Source: Ornithinimicrobium cryptoxanthini
Lineage (GTDB): Bacteria; Actinomycetota; Actinomycetes; Actinomycetales; Dermatophilaceae
Assembly: GCF_023923205.1 (NCBI RefSeq)
Contig: NZ_CP099490.1
Location: 3,658,001-3,722,000 of the forward strand
Reading direction: 5' to 3'
DNA: 64,000 nucleotides
Part shown: in pieces, positions 41,284 to 48,776 of the stretch
How positions within the stretch are numbered: the first letter of the stretch is position 1
How the letters are laid out: each line of letters opens with the position of its first letter
Notes under the pieces: model-generated
Databases searched by the model: none
What the model was told of the DNA's origin: nothing
What the model saw: only the letters and a program-made list of their open reading frames with translations
Made by a program: the position numbers and the translations under genes

Positions 41284-41532
41284 TCACTGCTCTGCCCAGG
41301 GGTCGCGAACGGTGTCCTCGACCAGGTCTCGATCAGCCTTCCAGTCCGCATCGGCAGGGCCGGCGAACAGGTCCGTGACGTCATCCCAGCGGTGCCAACG
41401 GTTCTGCCCAGCTGGCACGAGTCGGGCGCTGGGCCGACCGGAGACGGTGATGATGATCTCCTCGCCTCGCTCCACGCGTCGCAGAAGTCCGGAAGCGTCC
41501 TGTCTCAGCTCACGAAGTCCAACCGTTTCCAT
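41284..41532 (-). CDS. Phd/YefM-type antitoxin of the interrupted VapC
   Basis: 82 aa. METVGLRELRQDASGLLRRVERGEEIIITVSGRPSARLVP is the Phd/YefM DNA-binding domain, followed by an acidic C-terminus (TDLFAGPADADWKADRDLVEDTVRDPW) that would neutralise the toxin. Its stop overlaps the toxin start (GTGA). With the toxin broken it may persist as a solitary regulator or antitoxin. Confidence 0.9.
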   Translation of the reverse strand: METVGLRELRQDASGLLRRVERGEEIIITVSGRPSARLVPAGQNRWHRWDDVTDLFAGPADADWKADRDLVEDTVRDPWAEQ

Positions 41533-41541
41533 GACCCCATG

Positions 41542-41557
41542 GTAGCGCTTGTGCTAC
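41542..41557. promoter_or_regulatory. Possible Phd operator
   Basis: GTAGC and GCTAC arms around 6 bases lie 10-25 bp upstream of the antitoxin start. Weak short dyad; position is right for autoregulation. Confidence 0.4.
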
Positions 41558-42012
41558 ACGCTCGCTCACTTTGCCTGTCGCGCGCCACTCGGGGGCGGTG
41601 CAGTCACGTGGTGCCGCGCACGGCGAGGCACTCGGGTGAGCAATCAGTTCGCCTCGACGATCTCGAGCACGCAGTCAATCCCCTTCGGGACGGCGGCACA
41701 GTCGTGGTGGGGCTGGCCCACGGGTGCTCCGACGGGGACCGCCTGTTCATGTCGGCAACCCCTACGACGCTGACTAGCGTCGTCACCCTTGCCCGCAACG
41801 GCCGGGCAAGGGATAGGTCTCCCGCCGCCGCCCGGCGCATCAGTGTGGCTCGCGGCACCGCTGGGAGGAAGGCTGACTCGCGCGCGGGTTGCGACCCCGC
41901 CGCCTCCATTCATAACATGCAAGCCTAAGAACTCGCTTGAGTCATAACACACGATTTATGAAACATACGAAGCGCGTTTGCGAAATCTTCGCTGCATCTC
42001 GACAACAATCAG
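41558..42012. other. Intergenic stretch between phd-type antitoxin and dnaB
   Basis: About 455 bp with no supported gene. It contains the stem-loop at 41786-41812. The remaining open frames are low-complexity and lack start signals or family similarity. Confidence 0.6.
41786..41812 (-). terminator. Strong hairpin, probable dnaB terminator
   Basis: CCCTTGCCCG (41786-41795) pairs perfectly with CGGGCAAGGG (41803-41812) around 7 bases. It lies about 200 bp beyond the dnaB stop in the direction of dnaB transcription. There is no T-run, as is common in high-GC actinobacteria. Confidence 0.55.
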
Positions 42013-45000
42013 CTAGAAGCTGTTGGCCATGTTCGTGAACCGTGAATAATGTCCCTGGAACGCAACGACAATCGTGTCAGTGGGACCGTTCCGGTGCTTG
42101 GCCACGATCACGTCGGCCTCACCTTCGCGAGGCGACTCTCTTTCATACATCGATTCGCGATGAAGCAGGATGACAAGGTCGGCATCCTGCTCGATCGAGT
42201 TGTGCACCGCGATGCCATTCGCGACGAAGTTGTGTGTCCCGAGGACGGTGGCATCGAAGACCTCCTCGACCCCGTCCAGCTCGACGGTCCTCACGGCGTC
42301 CCAGAAGATGTCGTTGGTGGCTTCCATTTCGAGCTCAGCGCTGTCCAGCACTGCCGCGACTCGAGCGAGTCGCTCGCGCGACGGGGCCGACTTGTAGAGC
42401 GTCGTGCCGCAATACTGCGTCCCGAGTGCGGCCTGGACCTCGCGGGCGGTCATGCCCTGCTCCGCCAGCTCTGCGCGGACGGTGTCCCACACCTGGGCTG
42501 GCACCGTGTCGACATTGGTGTTGCCCTGACGGTCACGGATGATCTCCAGCAGCGCGGCAGCCGAGGTCGACTGTCCTCCGTGCACCCCAATCTCCTGGAG
42601 AAAGCGGCGCTGGCTGTCGGCGCCGGAGATGTCGATGCTGTAGCCGTCCCGGTAGCCGTCCTTGTGGACGGTGCGGGTCCGGGTTGAGATGCCGAAGCGC
42701 AACAGCAGCGTCGACAGGTCGTCCACCAGTCGCCGGCTTGTGGAGTGGTAGTAGATGCGCCCACCTCGCTGCCCCTTGGTGACCGTCACCGAGCCGTCGG
42801 TGGACCAGATGTGGTTGAGGAACAGCGCAATCTGGCGCTTGGGCGCGTGGAAGATCCCCGCTGGGACGAACTTCTCATGGCTACGGAGACCAAACAGGCC
42901 CATCCCGTCCAGCCACTCCGCGATGGGGTTGCGGCGACCCCGCGCGAGCCGGTAGGGGGCACGCAGGCGGAGTGTGGTGCAACCTGCCGCGGGATATTCA
43001 TCGCGCACCGCCATGACACCAAAGTGCATCGCCGCTCGCGTCACGGCCCGCAGGTTTTCCTCATCAATGGACGCATAGCGCAGGGGTTGCCGCTTGACCA
43101 TCGAGCCGTCGCCCAACATGTGCGCCAGGAGCACCACCTCATCGTCGACCCACGGATCGTGCTGCTCCGGCGCCGGCACGTGCCGCGGGACGGCGAGGCG
43201 GTCTCCCGTCCGCAGGTCGCCGAGCGCCCGCCAGCCGTCATAGGTCAGGAACCGATGGTTCTCCGTCGCGCGGATCGTCTTGCCCGAGGAAAGCGTCATG
43301 CGAAACACCGGCTTCTGTCCCGTCGAGAAGACGTGCGTGACATGACGACGCACATAGCGCAACGAGTCGTCGAGCGCCCACACGGGGATGTCACACTCCC
43401 CCGACTCGTGCAGTTCGCCGAGGGTGACCTGCGCGCCGGTGTCGGCTCGGAGCACCCGCGTGTCGGCGGTGAGGCAGCCCGACTCACGAAGGTCCGACAT
43501 CTGCGGTTTCTTGTCCGTGCGCTGCTCCGGACCACGGTTGAGCTGAGACAGTGCGATCACGGGGACCTCAAGCTCCTTGGCGAGCAGCTTGAGCGCACGG
43601 GAGAACTCGGCGACCTCCTGCTGGCGCGACTCCACGCGCTTGCCCGAGCTCATCAGCTGCAGATAGTCGACGATCACCAGCTTGAGGTTGTGACGCTGCT
43701 TGAGCCTGCGGCACTTGGCACGGATCTCCATCAGCGACATGTTGGGGCTGTCGTCGATAAACAGCGGAGCGCCGTGGATGCGTCCCTGAGTCTCGGCGAT
43801 GCGCGACCAGTCCTGGTCACGCATCGTGCCCTTGCGCATGTGCTGCAGCGGGATCTCGGACTCGGCGGAGAGCAGCCGCATGGTGATCTCCGTGCGGCTC
43901 ATCTCCAGGCTAAAGACAACCGTCGCCAGATCACTCTTGATCGCGGCAGCACGGGCGATGTCCAGAGCCAGGGTGGAGTTGTGCGTCGGGATCATTGATC
44001 GGCCCGCGAGGTAGAGGTGATCGTGGTTGTCCACCTGCACACAACGAACGGGCACGCTGGGCACCGGCCTGACTGCCGTGACGAAGACTGAGTCCCGTCT
44101 CTGGAAGGTCCGCACCCGTCGTTCCTTGTGGACCAGTTTCTTTCGCTCGAGGCGGAAGACATCCTCATCCGCAGAGAACGTCAGCGTGTGCGCCACCGAC
44201 GACTCCGGCGTGTGGCCACGGACTTTCTTCTGGGACCAGCCGCAGCGGTAGCCCAGCCCGAGGATGAGTTCATGCACGTCAGCGGCCAGACGCTCCGAGG
44301 TCGAGGTGAACTGCGCGCACCCGCCCCCCGTCACCGTGCCGTCGGTGTCGAGGAGGCCCGCCAGCAGTGCTCGGCGCTGGCCTTCGCTGGCACGGAGGTA
44401 CTCGGGTGGGATGTGCTTGTTGCCCAGGACGCCGATCGTGCGCAGCAGCGCCTTGACTGACCCGTGGCTTGCATTGCAGGCACGGCAACGACGCGTCCCA
44501 GCCGACGGTCTCCCGCAGTCTGGACAGCTGGCCACGGACGGCTCGCCGAGCCCGCGGGAGCGTCCGCCGCAACTGCGCCCGCACGTCTTGACCTGTGATG
44601 TCTGGGGCACGAAGACGGCGCCACACACCACGCAGCAGCGCTCGGCAATCGGGGACTTGGGGAGGAGCAATGAGTAACTCATCCCCCCAAGAGGTTTGAC
44701 CTCGATCCCGGAGGCTTCCAAGTGCATCACCAGCTCCGGATCGGCCGACGTGAGCCGGGCACCGGCTGTCTCCCCGTCACCGAGCCAGGCACCAAGCACA
44801 TAGGGCGACACAGGGAGGTCAGCCTCGGCAAGATCGAGCGGCTTGGTCAGGGTGATGCTGTGGTTGAGGCGCGCGTCAGCGGTCTTGCAGCGCAGGGTGT
44901 CTGCAATCTCCCTCGTGGTGCGCACGCTCGTGGGCGCATCCCTCAGACCTCTGCGCTCCAGCCGGGTGCTGGTCTGCCAAAGGTGCTCGGCGTCAGCGAC

Positions 45001-45867
45001 GATGACCGAACCGTCCGAGAACTCCACCTCGAAGCAGGGGCGCTCCGCCATGACGTCCGTCGCCGCCACCACAGTCGTTGGGCGACCGTCGGCACCGAGC
45101 AACTGGTCGCCCACGGCCACCTGGCCCATGGTCGTCCACCCGTCAGGCGTCACCAGAGGAGTGTCGAGCGCGAGAGCCTTGCCGACGGCTGGCCTAGCAG
45201 CGATGATCACCATCTGCCCGGGGTGCAAGCCGTTGGTCAGCTCGTCCAGGTCGGTGAAGCCGGTGGGCACCCCCAACATCTCGCCGGACGTGCCGGCAGC
45301 GTGCTCGATCTCGTCCATCGTGGGCTCGAGGAGGCTCGCCAGCGGGTGGTAGTCCTCCCCACCACGCTTGTCGGCCACGCCATAGACCTCGGCCTGGGCC
45401 ATGTTGACGATGTCGTCGACATCGCCGCCGCCCTGGGCATAGCCCATCTGGACGATGCGGGTGCCGGCCTCGACGAGGCGGCGCAGCACTGCCCGCTCCG
45501 AGACGATCTGTGCGTAGTAACCGGCGTTGGCAGCCGTCGGCACCTGGTTGATCAGCTGGTAGAGATAGGTCGTGCCGCCGATGCGGGCCAGGTCCCCGCG
45601 CTTGCTCAGCTCGTCAGAGACGGTGACCGCATCGACCGGCTCACCGCGGGCATAGAGGTCGAGGACCGCCTCATAGATCGACTCGTGGGCCGGGCGATAG
45701 AAGTCGTGGGCCTTCAGCGTCTCGACGCAGTCGGCGATCGCGTCCTTGGACAGCAGCATGCTGCCGAGCGCGCTCTGCTCGGCCGCGACGTCCTGCGGTG
45801 GCAGCCGGTCCTCCGGCGGACCATCGGGCGCCTCGGAGTAGCTTGCCTCGAGCTCACTGAGCGACAT
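42013..45867 (-). CDS. dnaB: Replicative DNA helicase DnaB with two inteins
   Basis: 1284 residues as translated, of which 826 are inteins, leaving a 458-aa helicase of normal size. Host parts are residues 1-230 (N-terminal domain, DnaG-binding, ending in the P-loop ARPAVGK), 631-797 (STLALDIAR completing Walker A, then VIVDYLQLM Walker B, ending DLRESG) and 1224-1284 (SIEQDADLVILLHR... to the C-terminus). Both insertion points are catalytic core sites, so splicing is essential for viability. GGGAGG lies just ahead of the start. In many actinobacteria dnaB follows rplI; here rplI is 8 kb away with the Mrp operon between. A group of DnaA-box-like sites lies upstream. Confidence 0.97.
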   Translation of the reverse strand: MSLSELEASYSEAPDGPPEDRLPPQDVAAEQSALGSMLLSKDAIADCVETLKAHDFYRPAHESIYEAVLDLYARGEPVDAVTVSDELSKRGDLARIGGTTYLYQLINQVPTAANAGYYAQIVSERAVLRRLVEAGTRIVQMGYAQGGGDVDDIVNMAQAEVYGVADKRGGEDYHPLASLLEPTMDEIEHAAGTSGEMLGVPTGFTDLDELTNGLHPGQMVIIAARPAVGKALALDTPLVTPDGWTTMGQVAVGDQLLGADGRPTTVVAATDVMAERPCFEVEFSDGSVIVADAEHLWQTSTRLERRGLRDAPTSVRTTREIADTLRCKTADARLNHSITLTKPLDLAEADLPVSPYVLGAWLGDGETAGARLTSADPELVMHLEASGIEVKPLGGMSYSLLLPKSPIAERCCVVCGAVFVPQTSQVKTCGRSCGGRSRGLGEPSVASCPDCGRPSAGTRRCRACNASHGSVKALLRTIGVLGNKHIPPEYLRASEGQRRALLAGLLDTDGTVTGGGCAQFTSTSERLAADVHELILGLGYRCGWSQKKVRGHTPESSVAHTLTFSADEDVFRLERKKLVHKERRVRTFQRRDSVFVTAVRPVPSVPVRCVQVDNHDHLYLAGRSMIPTHNSTLALDIARAAAIKSDLATVVFSLEMSRTEITMRLLSAESEIPLQHMRKGTMRDQDWSRIAETQGRIHGAPLFIDDSPNMSLMEIRAKCRRLKQRHNLKLVIVDYLQLMSSGKRVESRQQEVAEFSRALKLLAKELEVPVIALSQLNRGPEQRTDKKPQMSDLRESGCLTADTRVLRADTGAQVTLGELHESGECDIPVWALDDSLRYVRRHVTHVFSTGQKPVFRMTLSSGKTIRATENHRFLTYDGWRALGDLRTGDRLAVPRHVPAPEQHDPWVDDEVVLLAHMLGDGSMVKRQPLRYASIDEENLRAVTRAAMHFGVMAVRDEYPAAGCTTLRLRAPYRLARGRRNPIAEWLDGMGLFGLRSHEKFVPAGIFHAPKRQIALFLNHIWSTDGSVTVTKGQRGGRIYYHSTSRRLVDDLSTLLLRFGISTRTRTVHKDGYRDGYSIDISGADSQRRFLQEIGVHGGQSTSAAALLEIIRDRQGNTNVDTVPAQVWDTVRAELAEQGMTAREVQAALGTQYCGTTLYKSAPSRERLARVAAVLDSAELEMEATNDIFWDAVRTVELDGVEEVFDATVLGTHNFVANGIAVHNSIEQDADLVILLHRESMYERESPREGEADVIVAKHRNGPTDTIVVAFQGHYSRFTNMANSF
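42199..43476 (-). other. DnaB intein 2: class 1, LAGLIDADG type, at the RESG/SIEQ site
   Basis: 426 aa, residues 798-1223 of the precursor. It begins with Cys (CLTADTRVL), has the block B TENHRFLT and ends GTHNFVANGIAVHN followed by Ser, i.e. standard Cys1, penultimate His, terminal Asn and +1 Ser. Endonuclease motifs are LLAHMLGDGSM and IWSTDGSV. The insertion point (RESG before, SIEQ after) is the same as for the Synechocystis DnaB intein. Confidence 0.93.
43978..45177 (-). other. DnaB intein 1: class 3, inside the P-loop (GK/S)
   Basis: 400 aa, residues 231-630. It starts with Ala (ALALDTPLVTPDGWTTMG) instead of Cys/Ser, with block B ending DAEHLW (Trp67), an internal Cys379 (VRCVQVDNHDHLYL) and Thr398 (IPTHN). 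These form the Trp-Cys-Thr triad of class 3 inteins, where the internal Cys makes the first branched intermediate. The +1 residue is Ser. LAGLIDADG motifs are VLGAWLGDGE and LLAGLLDTDGT. Between them sits an extra Cys-rich segment (CCVVC..., CGRSCGG, CPDCG, CRAC) resembling zinc ribbons. The start closely resembles the mycobacteriophage Bethlehem DnaB-type class 3 intein. Confidence 0.92.
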
Positions 45868-45988
45868 GTGCCTCCCTCATCCGGATGCCGCTAGACAACC
45901 ACTGACCACTGACACCCCCGAGCGGCAACCGCGACGAGCAGGTGATCGCCTCACGTTACGGCTCCGGCGGGCAACCCCCAAGCGAGCC

Positions 45989-46129
45989 TGTGGACAACCT
46001 TGGGGAGAGGCTGTGCAAAGGGTTGTGACTCGTCGTTCACAGTCTGTGCACAGGCCTGTGGACAACAAACTTTCTGAGGCGCGGCACCCAGGTTGAACTG
46101 CACAGACGTCCTCCACCGCATGTGGAGCA
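45989..46129. promoter_or_regulatory. Cluster of DnaA-box-like sites upstream of dnaB
   Basis: TGTGGACAA (the reverse of the actinobacterial consensus TTGTCCACA) occurs at 45989-45997 and 46057-46065. Near-matches TGTGCACAG (46045-46053) and TGTGGAGCA (46121-46129) lie between or beyond. All are in the 297-bp gap between dnaB and the divergent MATE gene; the rest of that gap is unremarkable. Confidence 0.6.
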
Positions 46130-46164
46130 AAATTAGTGTGCCCACTGCGACCTAGACTTCCTGC

Positions 46165-47484
46165 GTGCCGACCGATCACCGCCGCGAGATCCTGCGGCTC
46201 GCCGTGCCGGCCTTCCTCGCGCTCGTCGCCGAACCCCTGTTCCTGCTGGCCGACAGCGCCATCGTCGGCTACCTCGGCACCGCACCACTGGCCGGTCTCG
46301 GCGTGGCGAGCGCCGTGCTGCTCACGGCCACGAACATCTTCGTCTTCCTCGCCTACGGCACCACCGCGGTCGTAGCCCGCCGCACCGGTGCGCACGACCA
46401 GAAGGGTGCTCTCGCTGCCGGGATCGACGGCATGTGGCTCGCCCTGGTGCTCGGCGTCCTGGCCACCATCGGGATCATCGCCTTCGCCGAACCGCTGATC
46501 CGCGCCTTCGGCGCGTCGGAGGCCGTGACCGGGCAGGGCGTGACCTACCTGAGCATCTCAGCCCTCGGCATACCCCCGATGCTGGTCGTGCTGGCCGCGA
46601 CCGGGGTGCTGCGCGGGCTGCAGGACACCACGACGCCGATGGTCGCCGCGATCGCTGGGTTCACCGCCAACGCCGTGCTCTCCTTCGTCCTGGTCCACCC
46701 GGTCGGGATGGGCATCGCGGGTGCGGCATGGGGCACGGTCATCGCGCAGACGGGTATGGCGCTCGCCCTGGGCGCCGTCGTCGTCCGGGGCGCCCGGGGG
46801 CTGGGGGTGTCGCTGCGCCTGCACGGTCCCGGGGTGCTGCGCGCTGCCGGTGGCGGCGTCCCGCTGCTGGTCCGCACGCTCGCGCTGCGGGCCGTCCTGC
46901 TGCTCACCACCTGGTTCGCTGCCGGCCTGGGTGAACCACAGCTGGCCGCGCACCAGGTAGCGCTGACGGTGTGGAGCGCGCTGGCGTTCGCCCTCGATGC
47001 CCTCGCCATTGCCGGTCAGGCCATCACGGGCAAGGCCCTCGGTGCCGGCGACGTGCACGCCGTGCGGGCGGCGACGGCCACCATGGTGCGCTGGGGCGTG
47101 TGGTTCGGTGCCATCCTGTCTGTGCTCATCGTGGCGCTGCACCAGGTCATCCCGCTGGGGTTTAGTGCCGACCCTCAGGTGCGCGCCGCGCTGGCGGCCG
47201 CCCTGCTGATCGTGGCAGCCGGGCAGCCGGTCGCCGGCATCGCCTTCGTCCTGGACGGGGTGCTGATCGGCGCCGGCGACGCACGGTGGCTGGCGCTGGC
47301 CCAGATCGGGTTCCTGCTGGCCTATCTGCCGATGATCTGGCTGCTGCAGGCCTCTGGCGTCACCGGCATCACCGGGCTGGTGTGGCTCTGGGTCGCCTTC
47401 GCCGCGTTCATGGCGATCCGCGCCGCCGGTCTGTTCGTCCGCTCCCGCGGAGATGTCTGGCTCGTCACGGGGGCGGGACGCTGA
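46165..47484 (+). CDS. MATE-family efflux transporter (DinF-like)
   Basis: 439 aa from GTG 46165. Twelve membrane helices arranged as two six-helix halves. Family landmarks include PAFLALVAEPLFLLADSAIVGYLGTAPLAGLGVAS (N-half) and LAAHQVALTVWSALAFALDALAIAGQAITGKALGAGD (C-half, with AGQAL-like motif). DinF-type MATE exporters move cationic drugs or metabolites out in exchange for H+ or Na+. Divergent from dnaB across the DnaA-box cluster. Substrate not predictable. Confidence 0.92.
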   Translation: MPTDHRREILRLAVPAFLALVAEPLFLLADSAIVGYLGTAPLAGLGVASAVLLTATNIFVFLAYGTTAVVARRTGAHDQKGALAAGIDGMWLALVLGVLATIGIIAFAEPLIRAFGASEAVTGQGVTYLSISALGIPPMLVVLAATGVLRGLQDTTTPMVAAIAGFTANAVLSFVLVHPVGMGIAGAAWGTVIAQTGMALALGAVVVRGARGLGVSLRLHGPGVLRAAGGGVPLLVRTLALRAVLLLTTWFAAGLGEPQLAAHQVALTVWSALAFALDALAIAGQAITGKALGAGDVHAVRAATATMVRWGVWFGAILSVLIVALHQVIPLGFSADPQVRAALAAALLIVAAGQPVAGIAFVLDGVLIGAGDARWLALAQIGFLLAYLPMIWLLQASGVTGITGLVWLWVAFAAFMAIRAAGLFVRSRGDVWLVTGAGR

Positions 47485-47512
47485 CGGACCGGCACCGGGC
47501 ACTGACAGGCCG

Positions 47513-47911
47513 CTAGTGCTCGTCCTCGGGCTCGGGGGCCCACCCGTCCGAGGCGTCGCGGCCCACGGCATCGGGGATGTGGTCGCTCGGGGGCCCGAGG
47601 TGCACGTCGGAGGGTGCCACCTGACCGGTGCGGAAGCCCGCCCGGCCCACCATGTGGGCGCCCACCGGGATGGTCAGCATCTGGAAGACGCCGATCAGCA
47701 CCAGCATGCCGATGTGCAGGCCGCCCTCCTTGCTCAGCGCCACGCCGGTCAGCACCATGAGCACGCCCAACACCTGAGGTTTGGTGCCGGCGTGCATCCT
47801 GGTCAGCAGGTCACGAAAGCGCAGCAGGCCGATCGCCGCCGTCAGGCAGAGCACGGCACCGCACAGGATCAGGATCTGGCCGATGATGTCGGTGATGGCA
47901 TCCCAGTTCAC
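47513..47911 (-). CDS. mnhG: Mrp Na+/H+ antiporter subunit G
   Basis: 132 aa. Three membrane helices with IGLLRFRDLLTRMHAGTKPQVLGVLMVLTGVAL, the MnhG/PhaG signature. An acidic C-terminal tail is added. Last gene of the Mrp operon; its start overlaps the subunit F stop (ATGA at 47908). Confidence 0.95.
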   Translation of the reverse strand: MNWDAITDIIGQILILCGAVLCLTAAIGLLRFRDLLTRMHAGTKPQVLGVLMVLTGVALSKEGGLHIGMLVLIGVFQMLTIPVGAHMVGRAGFRTGQVAPSDVHLGPPSDHIPDAVGRDASDGWAPEPEDEH

Positions 47912-48228
47912 GGCGCCTCCTCACCCTCGAGCGAGTCCGGCTCGTCGAACTCGACCGGATAGTCCCGGTCACGCGCCACGAACCGGGCCACCGCCACCGA
48001 CCCCATAAAGCCGACCAGGGACAGGGTGATCAGGATCGGCAGGGTGCTGGTCCCGTCCACCAGGGCCGTCTGGGCACCGAGCGCGCAGATCACGATCGAG
48101 ACCAGGACGTCAGAGGCCACCACGCGGTCCAGCACGCTGGGACCGGTGACGATGCGGACCACGGTCAGCAGGGAGGCCAGGACCAGCAGTATGCCGATCG
48201 CCCAGGTCACGATCTCGGTGAAGCCCAT
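47908..48228 (-). CDS. mnhF: Mrp Na+/H+ antiporter subunit F
   Basis: 106 aa from the ATG at 48226-48228. Three helices with LTVVRIVTGPSVLDRVVASDVLVSIVICAL, the MnhF signature. Overlaps subunit E (TGATG) and G (ATGA). The longer in-frame extension upstream is antisense-free but covers subunit E and is rejected. Confidence 0.95.
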   Translation of the reverse strand: MGFTEIVTWAIGILLVLASLLTVVRIVTGPSVLDRVVASDVLVSIVICALGAQTALVDGTSTLPILITLSLVGFMGSVAVARFVARDRDYPVEFDEPDSLEGEEAP

Positions 48229-48776
48229 CAGCCGCTCACCTCCCGACGTCGTCGCGGGTTGAGGGCCGCGTCCGGGTCGGGGTCGAAGGCGCGCAGCACC
48301 CGGGCCTCCTGCGCGAGCACCCGGTGGCGGATCTCCTCCGCCTCCTGGCGGGTGCTGATGTCGAGCACGTGCAGGGTGAGCAGGCGGCGCTGTCCGTCCA
48401 GGTCGACGACCACGGTCCCCGGCACGAGTGCCACCATCTCGGCCGTGATGGTCTGGAAGAGGTCGTTGTCCGAGCGCAACCGCAGGTCGACGACGACCCC
48501 GCCGACGGTCGGTCCGGGCCGGATCGCAAACCAGGCCACCTGCACCGACGCGGTCGTCATGTCCCACAGGAAGCGGGCTGCGAGCACCACGAACGGCCAC
48601 GGCCGCAGGCGCACGCCCACCACGAGCGAGGGCAGCGGGAAGACCACCTGGACCACGAGGGCTGCCAGCAGGCCGGCCACGATGTTGCCGAGGGTCACCT
48701 CTCCCATCAGCATGACCCAGACGATCGTCAGCAGGCCCAAGGAGGACCACTGGACGTCACTCGTCCTGCGTCTCAC
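48228..48776 (-). CDS. mnhE: Mrp Na+/H+ antiporter subunit E
   Basis: 182 aa from GTG 48774-48776, overlapping the subunit D stop (GTGA). MnhE features: LTIVWVMLMGEVTLGNIVAGLLAALVV, then VWFAIRPGPTVGGVVVDLRLRSDNDLFQTITAEMVALVPGTVVVDLDG. A basic/acidic C-terminal extension is present. Confidence 0.93.
   Translation of the reverse strand: MRRRTSDVQWSSLGLLTIVWVMLMGEVTLGNIVAGLLAALVVQVVFPLPSLVVGVRLRPWPFVVLAARFLWDMTTASVQVAWFAIRPGPTVGGVVVDLRLRSDNDLFQTITAEMVALVPGTVVVDLDGQRRLLTLHVLDISTRQEAEEIRHRVLAQEARVLRAFDPDPDAALNPRRRREVSG

Larger units (their letters stand above)
40450..41287 (-). pseudogene. VapC PIN toxin interrupted by a short inverted-repeat element
   Basis: The 5' part runs from GTG 41285-41287 (overlapping the antitoxin stop) for 104 codons with PIN residues LLDTSVVIAED and VTLAELHFG, to MDLLIA. 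There the frame enters the inserted element (product ends APEFVHLLSV). The missing end (ATAHAHDAALYTRNPDDFGGLEDLIDVRVI) is encoded at 40450-40542, beyond the element. Precise excision with loss of one direct-repeat copy rejoins codon 104 to 31 further codons in frame, giving a normal 135-aa toxin. As it stands the last conserved Asp is lost, so the toxin should be inactive. Confidence 0.88.

Noticed and set aside
41870..41910. tmRNA/tRNA 3' end-like sequence (GCGGGTTGCGACCCCGC then CGCCTCCA)
   Set aside because: The loop lacks the invariant TTCRANY pattern, and no 5' partner or tag reading frame ending ALAA is found upstream; at most a chance match or worn attachment-site relic.
41392..41928. 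178-codon plus-strand frame across the antitoxin and its upstream region
   Set aside because: Opposite strand carries a clear Phd/YefM gene; the remainder has no motif or ribosome site.
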